DNA of 64,000 nt. It comes from Grimontia kaedaensis (GTDB lineage Bacteria > Pseudomonadota > Gammaproteobacteria > Enterobacterales > Vibrionaceae). The DNA lies in assembly GCF_023746615.1 (NCBI RefSeq), contig NZ_CP082276.1, positions 1,694,654 through 1,758,653 on the forward strand. Reading direction: 5' to 3'. Both the position numbers and the translations under genes were made by a program. The notes under the pieces were generated by a model that made no database searches, had not been told where the DNA came from, and worked only from the letters and a program-made list of their open reading frames with translations. Positions 1 through 9,085 of this stretch are shown piece by piece; positions within the stretch are counted from its first letter, which is position 1; every line of letters begins with the position of its first letter.

Positions 1-1
1 G

Positions 2-250
2 ATGGCAATGCTGAGTGCAGCCGTAAAAGGCTTGAACGATCTAGAGTCTTTAGTACCTGTACTTCACCAACTTGCACAGCGGCACGAAGGTTATGGCGTG
101 AAAAAGAGCCATTTCACACCTGTCGGTAATGCACTACTGCGCACCCTCAAGGTGGGTCTGGGCGACGAATTTACGCCCGAGGTACGTGCTGCATGGGTCG
201 CGCTGCTACACATTGTGGCAGATACCATGAAATCAAAAATGGCGGCCTAA
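2..250 (+). CDS. Globin, C-terminal part (5' end outside the window)
   Basis: This is the last 80 or so residues of a bacterial globin, an oxygen- or NO-binding haem protein of the cytoplasm. The motif LAQRHEGYGVK fits the F helix with the proximal haem histidine, and HFTPVGNALL followed by a WVALLHIVADTM helix fits the G and H helices of Vitreoscilla-type single-domain globins. Reading is open to the left edge, so the ATG at position 2 is probably internal. The stop codon overlaps the stop of the convergent SRAP gene by a few bases. The family is clear; the exact role cannot be read from this fragment. Confidence 0.8.
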   Translation: MAMLSAAVKGLNDLESLVPVLHQLAQRHEGYGVKKSHFTPVGNALLRTLKVGLGDEFTPEVRAAWVALLHIVADTMKSKMAA

Positions 251-927
251 TCGGCCGCTAAGTGAACGCTTTCACCTATCGCGTTTCGCACTGACGCCTT
301 TTCAATAGGTGTTACACTCAGTGGCAGCGGTAATTGCGGCGAAAGCATCTCTTCTAATTCCCCCACATTTGTTGCTGGGCAGTCTAGCCATTTCCTCTGC
401 ACTTCAGGATTGAGCGGCAGTATTAACGGCATCGACTTCGCATGGTACGGCTCGATTTTGGGATGCGGCGGCAAAGTAACGATTGAACATGACAGGACTT
501 CTTCTCCCGTTGTTTCTTCGATCCAGCGCCGGAACAAACCGCCAAACGCTATCGCACTCCCGACAGGCTCCATCGCATAGGCATTGCCTTGTTGGGTTTC
601 GACAAAACCTGACACCGGAATAATGCAGCGCGTCTGGCGAAAAGCGTCAAAGCCCGCGCTACCTTTGACATTGAGTTTATCGCTACGGGTATTGAAGCTG
701 GCGTATTTGGTAAGTGGTCGAATGCATCCGTCTTCTTGATGCATCAACAGCCACCAGCAGGCGTTTTTCAATACCATCTCTTCCCCATTCGACACCACGA
801 TGCTGACCGTATCGGTTGGTGCAATGTTGTTGCTTGCCCTAATCGGCAGCCGACCTAAATCCACACCCAAGCTGTCTAACAGCAAATGCATGTAAGGATC
901 ATCGGTGACGTTAAAACGTCCGCACAT
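247..927 (-). CDS. SRAP family protein (YedK/HMCES type), abasic-site DNA-protein crosslinking
   Basis: This 226-residue protein starts MCGRF, so that Cys2 becomes N-terminal after methionine removal, as in YedK/HMCES. That cysteine forms a thiazolidine link with abasic sites in single-stranded DNA. Other family residues are visible: Asn79 and Arg81 in SFNTRSD, Glu110 in IPVSGFVE and His162 in YHAKSMPLIL. The length matches YedK (about 220). AAAGGATATGCA before the ATG is a good ribosome site. It stands alone on this strand, between an ERIC-like repeat and the convergent globin gene. Family assignment is strong; the crosslinking role is from known family members. Confidence 0.93.
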   Translation of the reverse strand: MCGRFNVTDDPYMHLLLDSLGVDLGRLPIRASNNIAPTDTVSIVVSNGEEMVLKNACWWLLMHQEDGCIRPLTKYASFNTRSDKLNVKGSAGFDAFRQTRCIIPVSGFVETQQGNAYAMEPVGSAIAFGGLFRRWIEETTGEEVLSCSIVTLPPHPKIEPYHAKSMPLILPLNPEVQRKWLDCPATNVGELEEMLSPQLPLPLSVTPIEKASVRNAIGESVHLAAD

Positions 928-960
928 TGCATATCCTTTACCTTTCAGTATTCAATAAAG

Positions 961-1141
961 TGTATACCCAAATAACCTGAAGATGCTCGAATTCAGAGGC
1001 CATCAATTCGTTCAATTCGAGGCAAATTTCGTGAGGAATAGTGGTTCTATTTCCGTGTGATTTAACAAAGAAGTAGGCGCATTGAGGGCCTCCCTTTGGG
1101 CGAGTTGAATCCTGCATCTGCAAGTCGTTTGGGTATATACA
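961..1141. repeat. ERIC-like intergenic palindromic repeat
   Basis: The element begins TATACCCAAATAACCTGAAG (963) and ends with an inverted, imperfect copy near 1118-1139 (GCATCTGCAAGTCGTTTGGG then TATA). The roughly 24-bp inverted ends and the TATACCCAAA terminus resemble ERIC-type elements of gamma-proteobacteria. It lies between the SRAP gene and torA. A short open frame of 84 codons runs through it but is not a credible gene. Confidence 0.55.
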
Positions 1142-1157
1142 ACAGTCAGACCGCACA

Positions 1158-1185
1158 TAAAAAAAGAGCCGCAATTGCGGCTCTT
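1158..1185 (-). terminator. Rho-independent terminator of torECA
   Basis: On the minus strand the stem AAGAGCCGCAATTGCGGCTC closes on itself (1164-1185) and is followed by a run of seven T (1159-1165 on plus). It lies just after the torA stop. Confidence 0.85.
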
Positions 1186-1206
1186 CAGACAATTAATAAA
1201 TCAAGG

Positions 1207-3684
1207 TTACAGAGAAACAATCTCTGGGCCTGAGAACGCATTTACGGCTGGCGCCTCGCCTTTGAACTTCTCATAGTCCACCACACAAGTGTATGCGCTA
1301 CAAGCCTGTGCAAGCTCAGAGGTGCCCACATCCAGCGTCACGGTGTTCGGGTCACCGTAGGTGTCAATCGCACCGATTTCAGAGCCTGTCGGGCCATACC
1401 ACGCCCCTTCCTGGATACGAATAACACCCGGTGGGTAATCGTCCGACACCACGGCGCCGGCGATCAGCTGTCCACGGTCATTAAACACACGGATAAGATC
1501 GCCATCTTTCACGCCACGCGCTTTAGCATCTTCAGGGTTGATATAGGCAGGCTCTCGTCCCTGGACTGTGTAGGTTTCACGAAGCGCTGGCGATTCACAC
1601 ATCTGTGAGTGTAGGCGCTTGTCCGGGTGGCAGGATTGCAGCCAAATCGGGAATTTCTCTGATCCCGGGCCACCGTGAGAACGCTCGGCTTTCTCAAACC
1701 ACATCGGGTGTTCCTGACAATATTCGTAACCAAATCCGCCGATTTTGCGGCTGGTAATTTCGATAAAGCCGGAAGGCGTACCCAATGGATTGAGCTCAGG
1801 GTCTTCACGGAACAAGGCGTGACGGACAAAAGTGCTGCCCTTACCAAAACCGACATAACCATCTTTCCAGAAGGTTTCAAAGTCAGGCATTTCAAAGTTG
1901 CCCTTGTTGGCTGTTACACACTCGTTGTAAAGCTTTTCTACCCACTGCATCTCGGTCATTTCCTGCGCGTACTCTTTGTCTTTATTCAGACCAAAGCGAG
2001 CAGTCAAACCTTTGAAAATCTCAAAGTCTGTGCGGGATTGATAGAGCGGATCGACCAGCTTGTGCATAGCAAGTACACCTGTCGCTGAATATGCACCATA
2101 GAGGTCGATATCGTTACGCTCAAACTGAGTACAGGCTGGCAGTACAATATCAGAGAAGCGGCAGGTCGCTGTCCAAGCAAAGTCGATGGTGATGGCCGTT
2201 TCAATGTTGTGGTAGGCCTTTTTCATCCGGTTATGATCCTGATGGTGGTGCCAAGGGTTGTTACCACTCACAATCACCATTTTAATCGGCGGCAGTTTCA
2301 CCTTGTTCCCGTTGTGATTGATCACCTTACCGGGATTTTCAATAGCCTCTATCCATCGCGCCACCGGAATGGTACTCGCATAGCCTTTGAAGTCACTATT
2401 GTTGTATTTAGGCTCCATACCAGGGTCGAGGTTTCGAGGGAAACCACCAGGGCCAGCTGCGCCTGTCGCAGGCTCACCAATACCGCTGTAGTGGTGCGCG
2501 TAAGAAACACCTGCGCCCGGAAGACCAATACCGCCGAGCATACTCGCCAGTACAGCCCCCATCCAATAAGGCTGCTCGCCGTGTTGCTGGCGCTGCACAC
2601 ACCAGCCGAACATCAATTGAGTGCGTTCGCTAGCCAACATGCGGGCGAATTCGCGGATGCGATCAGCTTCTACGCCGCATATCTTAGACGCCCACTCAGG
2701 CGTTTTCTCGACCTTGTCTTTGGTTTTACCCATGACGTAATCGATGAAAGGTTCAAAGCCGAGGCAGTAAATCTTGATGAATTCTTTGTCGTACAAATCC
2801 TCTTTGTAGAGGGTGTGCGCCAGTGCAAGCATAAACGGCACATCGGTTTGAGGATTGATGTATTGATGCTCACAGCCAAGAAATTTCTGGGTTTTGCTGA
2901 CTACAGGGTCAACCGAGATCACCTTGATATCACCGTTGGCAACTTTGTCTTTCAATTGATCGAAGTAGCCATACACATCATGGGTTGGACACTGCCAGCC
3001 AACCTGCGCGTTTTTCACCGGATCGTTCGCCCAAATCACAATCTGCTTGGCGTTATCCAGCACCAACTGCCATGAGGTTTGCTGCGCGTATACTTCGGTT
3101 GAACCGAGCACATAAGGCATGATGGTTTGTCCCGCACCCGTCGAGTAATCCCCGATTTTCTTCACGAAGAAGCCATGCATCGCCATCGCACGCTGCATGT
3201 GAGTCGTGCAACTGTGGAATTGACCTGTCTGGCGCCAACCGGTTTGTCCTGCCAGTATGCCTGACGGACCATAAGTGTTCTGCACGCGCTCAAGTTCGCT
3301 GTAGAAGAGATCAAGCGCCTGATCCCAGGTCACACGAACAAAACGGTTATCACCACGTGTGGTGTTCCAGCCTTCGGTACGTTTCAACCAATCAAGGCGC
3401 ACCATGGGGTAGCGCACACGGGATGGGTTATAGATAAGGCCTTTCACCCCTTCCAACATTTCAGTGGGGTGTTTGTCGTGATTGAACGCCACCACCTCGG
3501 CGACTTCACCGCCGACGATGCGGGCGCGGAATGCGCCCCAGTGAGAACCAGAGGTACGCCAAGTGCCCTCCAGCAGTTCTGAATTGGCATGTGCGTCTGT
3601 AGCAACGAGAAGGCTGGGACCAATGACTGCCGTTGCACTGACAGACAACATGCCTTTAAGGAAAGTTCGTCTATTGATTGTCAT
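1207..3684 (-). CDS. torA: Trimethylamine-N-oxide reductase, molybdoenzyme TorA
   Basis: Periplasmic terminal reductase that reduces TMAO to trimethylamine using bis-MGD molybdenum. The chosen start gives 825 residues beginning MTINRRTFLKG, a twin-arginine signal peptide ending near DAHA; E. coli TorA is about 848. GAGAGGGA precedes this ATG. The segment IGDYSTGAGQTIMPYVLGS contains the serine expected to bind molybdenum in the DMSO-reductase family, and VIVSGNNPWHHHQDHNRM is typical of cofactor binding. It is last in torE-torC-torA, 13 bp after torC. Neither the TorD chaperone nor torSTR is in the window. Confidence 0.95.
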   Translation of the reverse strand: MTINRRTFLKGMLSVSATAVIGPSLLVATDAHANSELLEGTWRTSGSHWGAFRARIVGGEVAEVVAFNHDKHPTEMLEGVKGLIYNPSRVRYPMVRLDWLKRTEGWNTTRGDNRFVRVTWDQALDLFYSELERVQNTYGPSGILAGQTGWRQTGQFHSCTTHMQRAMAMHGFFVKKIGDYSTGAGQTIMPYVLGSTEVYAQQTSWQLVLDNAKQIVIWANDPVKNAQVGWQCPTHDVYGYFDQLKDKVANGDIKVISVDPVVSKTQKFLGCEHQYINPQTDVPFMLALAHTLYKEDLYDKEFIKIYCLGFEPFIDYVMGKTKDKVEKTPEWASKICGVEADRIREFARMLASERTQLMFGWCVQRQQHGEQPYWMGAVLASMLGGIGLPGAGVSYAHHYSGIGEPATGAAGPGGFPRNLDPGMEPKYNNSDFKGYASTIPVARWIEAIENPGKVINHNGNKVKLPPIKMVIVSGNNPWHHHQDHNRMKKAYHNIETAITIDFAWTATCRFSDIVLPACTQFERNDIDLYGAYSATGVLAMHKLVDPLYQSRTDFEIFKGLTARFGLNKDKEYAQEMTEMQWVEKLYNECVTANKGNFEMPDFETFWKDGYVGFGKGSTFVRHALFREDPELNPLGTPSGFIEITSRKIGGFGYEYCQEHPMWFEKAERSHGGPGSEKFPIWLQSCHPDKRLHSQMCESPALRETYTVQGREPAYINPEDAKARGVKDGDLIRVFNDRGQLIAGAVVSDDYPPGVIRIQEGAWYGPTGSEIGAIDTYGDPNTVTLDVGTSELAQACSAYTCVVDYEKFKGEAPAVNAFSGPEIVSL

Positions 3685-3697
3685 GCTGTTATCCCTC

Positions 3698-4882
3698 TCA
3701 GTGTGGTGCAAAGGTGCTGGAATGTTTCTGCAGGTACTTGAGCACCAATGCCTGAGTTGCCTGATCAAAGTTGACGAAGCCCATCATGCCGTCAAACATT
3801 CCCGGCCAGGTGTTTGCATCAAAATGCGCCACATCAGGCTGGGTATGACAAAGGCTACAGTTGGTGTCGTAAGCCTGTTTTGCTTCGGTCCAGATAGGGT
3901 CGATAGTGTCGAGGAAGTCTGCTTTTTTCACCCAAAGATCCACTTCAACACGCTGCCAGGTCAAGCCGGTCAAGTCGTCTTCTTTGGTTTCAAAAGTGCG
4001 GATATCGGTCTGGCTTTGCGCCACTTCTTTAGATAATGCAGCGGAGGCGATATTAAGGCCAAAGTCTTCGTAAATCACACGACCAAAACCTTTCATCTTA
4101 CGCCAGCCGGTCAGAGTGACTTTCGCCGCCTTGTCGTCCTCTTCCAGAATGGTCACCATGGAGGCGGGTTCAAGCACACCACCGTCCTGTTTCAGGTCTT
4201 TATCAACGTACATTTCTAGGAAATTGATGCTGTAAATCGGCGCACCTTTGTTGAAGTCAGTGCTGTGAGAGCGGGAAATCAACTTACCGAGCAAGCCACC
4301 GGTTGAGTCCATTTCTGCAGGCAGTTCGTGAGCGATCCCTTTGTGGCAGTCGATACAGCTTTGATCAGTTTGCGCCGCGTGCTGCATTTGGAAGCGCGAG
4401 GTTGGCCTCATCTTGTCAAACTGCATGCTGGCATAATTGTGGCAGGCCTTACATTCTTTCGAGCCGTTGGCACTGAATCTTGCCCATTCGTGTTGTGCCA
4501 ATTCCAGCCGCTTGTCTAGGAACTTCTCTCTGGTTCCAATCACACCGAAAACCTGAGCAAAGACTTCTTTACTAGCCTGCATTTTACGGGCGATTTTGTC
4601 CGTCCAGTTGTGCGGTACGTGACAATCAGGACAGGTCGCACGTACACCGGAACGGTTTGACCAGTGAATAGTTTTCTGCAGTTCCGGGTAAACGTTGTCT
4701 CGCATAGAGTGGCAGGAAATACAGAATTGTTCGGTGTTGGTCAGCTCCAGCGCGGTATTGAATCCACCCCAGAAAATGACACCCGCTATAAAGCCCCCGA
4801 GTGTCAGGGTCCCAAGACTGATTTTGGTTGCTGGGCGCTTCATGGTTGCCCAGAGTTTTCTGATAAATTCTTTCATGATCAT
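3698..4882 (-). CDS. torC: Pentahaem c-type cytochrome TorC
   Basis: Membrane-anchored NapC/NirT-type cytochrome that passes electrons from menaquinol to TorA. It is 394 residues long (E. coli TorC 390). One N-terminal membrane segment (about 22-42) is followed by four CXXCH sites at about Cys54 (CISCH), 84 (CPDCH), 144 (CKACH) and 176 (CIDCH). A fifth, CSLCH near 342, lies in the C-terminal domain particular to TorC. The start could be the first ATG or the ATG two codons later; the weak AAGAG fits the second slightly better. It sits between torE and torA on the same strand. Confidence 0.95.
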   Translation of the reverse strand: MIMKEFIRKLWATMKRPATKISLGTLTLGGFIAGVIFWGGFNTALELTNTEQFCISCHSMRDNVYPELQKTIHWSNRSGVRATCPDCHVPHNWTDKIARKMQASKEVFAQVFGVIGTREKFLDKRLELAQHEWARFSANGSKECKACHNYASMQFDKMRPTSRFQMQHAAQTDQSCIDCHKGIAHELPAEMDSTGGLLGKLISRSHSTDFNKGAPIYSINFLEMYVDKDLKQDGGVLEPASMVTILEEDDKAAKVTLTGWRKMKGFGRVIYEDFGLNIASAALSKEVAQSQTDIRTFETKEDDLTGLTWQRVEVDLWVKKADFLDTIDPIWTEAKQAYDTNCSLCHTQPDVAHFDANTWPGMFDGMMGFVNFDQATQALVLKYLQKHSSTFAPH

Positions 4883-4917
4883 GTGCTCTTAATTGGTTCA
4901 GAGAATGTAAATCGCCG

Positions 4918-5097
4918 TTAGCCGTGTCCCGGAGGACCAAAAAAGAACACCTGACTCATCCAGATAAGGAAGCCGTACCCTCCGATGAGGACGACACTAA
5001 GAATGGGGAAGAGGAATACGGCAATAAAGAAAAACGCTCGCCATTCGAACGTTCCCTTTTCACCATCTCTCACAATATCTGCTTCGCTTTTGTCCAT
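4918..5097 (-). CDS. torE: TorE/NapE-type small membrane protein
   Basis: A 59-residue protein with one hydrophobic segment (FFFIAVFLFPILSVVLIGGY) and a C-terminal FLIWMSQVFFFGPPGHG, the signature of TorE/NapE proteins found at the head of tor and nap operons. The frame is open further upstream, but ATG at 5097 has GAGGA at the right spacing and gives the usual family length. It starts torECA; 35 bp separate it from torC. The biochemical role is not established in the family. Confidence 0.85.
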   Translation of the reverse strand: MDKSEADIVRDGEKGTFEWRAFFFIAVFLFPILSVVLIGGYGFLIWMSQVFFFGPPGHG

Positions 5098-5318
5098 GAC
5101 GTTGTCCTCGTTTTCCCGGCCTCTTATATCGAGCTGAGCCGGATTGATAAGTATGTCCACACCAAGTCTAGGAGAACCTCGCTGGTGACATGTCTCTTTA
5201 TTGACCCATCGAGGAACACAAAGTCTTTGTTTACAGTACGCTAGAGGGTATATAACTGGTAGGAAGAAGCTATTTCATTGTTGAGAATGGGCGTATCTTG
5301 TCTCTAAGTTGCACATTA

Positions 5319-5354
5319 CGGTCTGAAGATGCCGTAGGCGACACCTTCAGACCG
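5319..5354. terminator. Hairpin downstream of the chemoreceptor gene
   Basis: A perfect 10-bp stem, CGGTCTGAAG (5319-5328) with CTTCAGACCG (5345-5354), lies 9 bp after the stop of the minus-strand chemoreceptor gene. There is no T run on the minus strand, so it may be a weak or Rho-assisted terminator, or it may stabilise the mRNA. Confidence 0.35.
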
Positions 5355-5362
5355 CCTTAAAA

Positions 5363-7066
5363 CTACTGTCCAGTCGCCGTTTTCAAGACTTCAGACAGCT
5401 CGGTTAGCAGCTTTTGGGTATCGTCAGAAAGACGGTTAATTTCGCTGGTCGATTCAGAAGATCGCGTCGCCAGTTGACGAACTTCGTCCGCTACCACAGC
5501 AAACCCGCGTCCATGTTCACCAGCGCGTGCAGCTTCAATGGCTGCGTTAAGTGCCAGCAGATTCGTCTGCTCTGAAATACCGTCGATGACCTTGGCGATA
5601 TTTGAAATCTCTGAGCTGGATTTTGCCACCCCGTCCATGATTTCACCCATACCATCACGTTGTTCAACCTGGGCGGTTACATCTTTCACAAACGCGGTAT
5701 ATAAGGTTTTTCCATCGATCTTTACTTTCGAAAGAGACAGCAGACCGTAGTAAACCTGACCATCTTTCCTATGAATCGGCACTTCCCGACTGGAGCCAAC
5801 AATTTTGTCTTTCCCAGTCGTACGGTTTGAGTTCACGAGCGCATCATGGTTTGACTGAATGTCCGGCGGTACCAGTAACTTCACATTCTGGCCAATCACC
5901 TCTTCTGCTGAGTAACCCCAGAGCATTTCAGCTGCCGGATTAAAGAAGGTGACAATGTTGTTTTCATCGATGGTAACCACGGCATCAAGTGCTTGTGACA
6001 AAGTTTGATTAATCGATTCCTGTGCCGTGCGCTGCTCCGAGATATCACGCACAAATGCGGTGTAACCAATATTGCCGCCGATATCGACTTTTGATAGTGA
6101 GAAATTTACCCAGATACGGCTGCCGTCTTTACGCTGCATTTCCAGTTCGCGCGCGTTGCCGACGATCTTATCTTTCCCCGTGCGGCGGTTATTGTTTACG
6201 TAGTTATCATGGTTGGCCTGAAACTCATCTGGCACCAGCATGCGTACGTTATTACCGACCACTTCATCCGCCGAGTATCCCCAAAGCTCCTCGGCTGCAG
6301 GGTTAAAGAAGGTCACGTTATTGTCGGCATCAATACTGACCACAGCATCAATAGCCTGACGAAGTACCTGTTCCGTCTCCTCACTGGCAAGCTTCTCTTT
6401 GGTGATATCCCGGGCAAATGCGGTATAACCCACTTCGCCCCCGACTTCGACACGCGACAGGGAGAGATTCGCCCAAATCCGGCTACCATCGCGGCGCTCT
6501 AACTCGATATCCCGGCTCGTACCAACAATGATGTCTACACGGCTCTGACGGTTGGTGTTCACGTAGGTATCGTGAAACTGCTGGATTTCCTTTGGCACCA
6601 ACATCTTCACGTTCTTTCCAACAACTTCATCTGCGCTGTATCCCCATAGGGCTTCTGCTGCAGGGTTCATATAGGTGACATTGTTCTGACCATCGATCGA
6701 CACCACCGCATTCACAGATTGCTCCAGCATTTGCTCGTTGCGCTGACGTTCACCGTATTCCTTGGAAATATCTTTAACAAAAACCGATAAGCCTTTGCCG
6801 CCAGACACTGCAATTTCGGAGACATTCACTTCTACCCAAACTTGACCATTGAGCTGGGTTTGAAATGAACCTGCATTCAGGCTTCCAAGATTGAATGAGG
6901 AGACATCTTTCCCCTTCGCATCTTTTGCAGACATATTGAAAAGCCGTTCTGCCGCTGCGTTGATGTAGCTCACACGGTTTTTGCTATCAGTGTAAAGCAC
7001 TGCATCGTTGGCTTTGTCCAGTACTTGCTTGATGACGCTGTCGTTGCTGTTTCCGAAAAGTCCCAT
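5363..7066 (-). CDS. Soluble methyl-accepting chemotaxis protein with four PAS domains
   Basis: A 567-residue cytoplasmic signal transducer with no membrane segment. Four PAS domains lie at about 10-105, 118-230, 240-350 and 360-470. The last three are close copies, each with a (Y/F)(M/F)NPAAE and WGYSA(D/E)EV segment. The C-terminus is only about 95 residues of MCP signalling domain, including the hairpin tip EQTNLLALNAAIEAARAGE that contacts CheA/CheW. The protein ends soon after, so the methylation helices are much shortened. The layout resembles the P. aeruginosa BdlA type (PAS-PAS-short MCP) with two extra PAS units. Ligand or cofactor cannot be read. RBS AGGATAGAGAC before the ATG. Confidence 0.88.
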   Translation of the reverse strand: MGLFGNSNDSVIKQVLDKANDAVLYTDSKNRVSYINAAAERLFNMSAKDAKGKDVSSFNLGSLNAGSFQTQLNGQVWVEVNVSEIAVSGGKGLSVFVKDISKEYGERQRNEQMLEQSVNAVVSIDGQNNVTYMNPAAEALWGYSADEVVGKNVKMLVPKEIQQFHDTYVNTNRQSRVDIIVGTSRDIELERRDGSRIWANLSLSRVEVGGEVGYTAFARDITKEKLASEETEQVLRQAIDAVVSIDADNNVTFFNPAAEELWGYSADEVVGNNVRMLVPDEFQANHDNYVNNNRRTGKDKIVGNARELEMQRKDGSRIWVNFSLSKVDIGGNIGYTAFVRDISEQRTAQESINQTLSQALDAVVTIDENNIVTFFNPAAEMLWGYSAEEVIGQNVKLLVPPDIQSNHDALVNSNRTTGKDKIVGSSREVPIHRKDGQVYYGLLSLSKVKIDGKTLYTAFVKDVTAQVEQRDGMGEIMDGVAKSSSEISNIAKVIDGISEQTNLLALNAAIEAARAGEHGRGFAVVADEVRQLATRSSESTSEINRLSDDTQKLLTELSEVLKTATGQ

Positions 7067-7226
7067 GTCTCTATCCTACTTTGAGTATTGGAAGTCAAAA
7101 GCTCACATTTGTGACTAATACTCAAATCTTAGACACCGTTTGAAATAACCCCAAATGTCCTCAGTTTGTTTTTGCAACTTGGTGATAATTAAGTGCTAAT
7201 AAAAATGCAGGGACCGACACACATTA

Positions 7227-7239
7227 TTTACAGTGTAAA
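7227..7239. other. Candidate parS2 site (centromere-like ParB2 site)
   Basis: TTTACAGTGTAAA matches the palindrome TTTACA-N-TGTAAA known for ParB2 of V. cholerae chromosome 2. It lies between two divergent genes, about 13 kb left of the origin. Confidence 0.7.
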
Positions 7240-7316
7240 GCGTGGCAACTCACTAGAAACACTCAGAATTGCACTACGCTGAAAAGGTTAACCTGTTAAG
7301 GAATATAAGAAAAACG

Positions 7317-8933
7317 ATGAAATCCAACACATCACCTATCCTCTACCACGTCTATGTACGCAGCTTTTTCGACAGCAACGGTGATGGCATCGGCGATCTT
7401 CAGGGCGTCATCAATAAGCTCGACTATTTCGTCTGGCTGGGTGTCGATGGCATATTACTTTCCCCAATCTTTGAGTCTCCCTTAAGTGATTTTGGATACG
7501 ACATCACCAACCTTCGCGGACTCAACCCGGAATATGGTGACATGGCAACCTTCACCACGCTGGTGGAGGAAGCCAAACAACGCGGCCTCTCAGTAATGCT
7601 GGATTTTGTTGCCAATCACACCTCGAGCAAACATCCTTGGTTTATTGAAAGCAGTGCCGGCGCAACCTCAACGAAAGCGGATTGGTATGTCTGGTCACCC
7701 GCAAAAGCCGATGGCACGCCGCCAAACAACTGGCTAACCATATTCGGCGAATCCGCTTGGCGATGGCACCCTACGCGCGGGCAATACTATTTACACAACA
7801 CGTTAAGCAACCAGCCCGACCTTAATTACCGAAATGCTGATGTAGTGCGGGAGTTGAATCAAAGTGTACGGTTTTGGCTGGATACCGGCGTGAGCGGTCT
7901 TCGTTTGGATTCCGTGAATCTGTTCCTCCATGACGACAAGCTACGCAACAACCCGCCACGCCATCTGGGCTGGCAGGATGATGCCCGCGCCGACCCCTAT
8001 CGCTATCAAAGTCAGCGTTACAACATCAGCAGACCGGAAAACATCCACTTGCTCAAGCAGCTTCGGGTCATCATTGATGGCTACGAGGAAAAGAAATGGC
8101 TTCTAGGTTCGCTAAGTGATCCTTCCCCATACGCTACGATTGACCGCTACACCAGTGAAGGAGATGCGTTGGACGCTGCCAATGTATTCGAATCGTTGAG
8201 TTTGTGTCACAGCGTTGGCCAGGTGGGTGAACAACTCGATGATTTCATGAAGGCCGTTCACCCCGGTATTGGTTGTTGGAGCACAGGAAACCACGACATT
8301 GCCAGAACAGTTAGTCGCTGGCAGGACGCCAACAACCAACCCGAGGCTGCAAAACTATTGCTGACCATGCTGATGTCGCTACAGGGGGTTATCAGCCTGT
8401 TTCAGGGGGAGGAGCTGGGTCTACCTGAAGCCGATGTCCCGCCGTCTCAGCGTAGGGATTTATTTGGTAAGCAGGTAATCGCCAACTATGTTGGCCGCGA
8501 CGGATGCCGCACACCAATGCCTTGGCGAAGCAGCGAAGAGAACCTTGGCTTCAGCACGTCATCTCCTTGGCTGCCCGCCGATCCTAAGCACTCAGAATAT
8601 GCTATCGATAAACAGCAGCAGGATGATAACTCTGTGTTGAACTTTACCCGCACCCTGCTTCAATGGCGCAAACAACATGTCGCGATGCAGGACGGTGCCT
8701 GCCGGGTTCTTGCCTATAACCAGACTCTGATGGTGTTAGAGCGTCACCATGCAGACCAAACCCTCATCATTGCGCTCAATGCCTCAAACAATGAAGCAAC
8801 AGTGAGGCTCAACCTGCCCTCTGAGGCAAAACCCCTTTCGCTTCCGCACATGGCTGATGCAGTGCCCGAAAATCATGGGGTGCTGAAGCTTCTCCCCTGG
8901 CAAGCATGGGTCGGTGAATTGGTTCGCAGCTAA
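7317..8933 (+). CDS. Glycoside hydrolase family 13 protein lacking the acid/base glutamate
   Basis: A 538-residue (alpha/beta)8-barrel protein of the alpha-glucosidase/oligo-1,6-glucosidase group of GH13. Conserved region I (DFVANHTS), region II GLRLDSVNLF with the nucleophile Asp198, and region IV STGNHD with Asp327 are present. At region III, where the paralogue at 12010-13632 has VGEIGD, this protein reads LLGSLSD: the acid/base glutamate is Ser265. Normal hydrolysis is therefore doubtful, and it may be a pseudo-enzyme or use another residue. The frame opens at 7269, but ATG 7317 starts the family core. It is a single gene, not joined to the transporter operon at 10859. Confidence 0.85.
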   Translation: MKSNTSPILYHVYVRSFFDSNGDGIGDLQGVINKLDYFVWLGVDGILLSPIFESPLSDFGYDITNLRGLNPEYGDMATFTTLVEEAKQRGLSVMLDFVANHTSSKHPWFIESSAGATSTKADWYVWSPAKADGTPPNNWLTIFGESAWRWHPTRGQYYLHNTLSNQPDLNYRNADVVRELNQSVRFWLDTGVSGLRLDSVNLFLHDDKLRNNPPRHLGWQDDARADPYRYQSQRYNISRPENIHLLKQLRVIIDGYEEKKWLLGSLSDPSPYATIDRYTSEGDALDAANVFESLSLCHSVGQVGEQLDDFMKAVHPGIGCWSTGNHDIARTVSRWQDANNQPEAAKLLLTMLMSLQGVISLFQGEELGLPEADVPPSQRRDLFGKQVIANYVGRDGCRTPMPWRSSEENLGFSTSSPWLPADPKHSEYAIDKQQQDDNSVLNFTRTLLQWRKQHVAMQDGACRVLAYNQTLMVLERHHADQTLIIALNASNNEATVRLNLPSEAKPLSLPHMADAVPENHGVLKLLPWQAWVGELVRS

Positions 8934-9085
8934 CTAATTTAGGTTTGCCTCATACTTGTTGCGCATTAGGTATTGAAAAACAGGCCATACTTACCTCTGA
9001 CGATCTTCGACACTATTACTAAATGGGCGTGAATAACGCCAATCATGTTGATCGTCTGAAGCAATGTCGCTTAAAGGAGTAAGTC

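Noticed and set aside
938..1192. Open frame of 84 codons on the minus strand
   Set aside because: It starts inside the torA terminator stem and runs through an ERIC-like repeat; no protein family features.
2209..3075. 288-codon frame on the plus strand
   Set aside because: Fully antisense to torA; composition and content follow from the opposite strand.
5161..5318. TorR boxes upstream of torE
   Set aside because: I looked for CTGTTCATAT-type repeats and found no convincing match.
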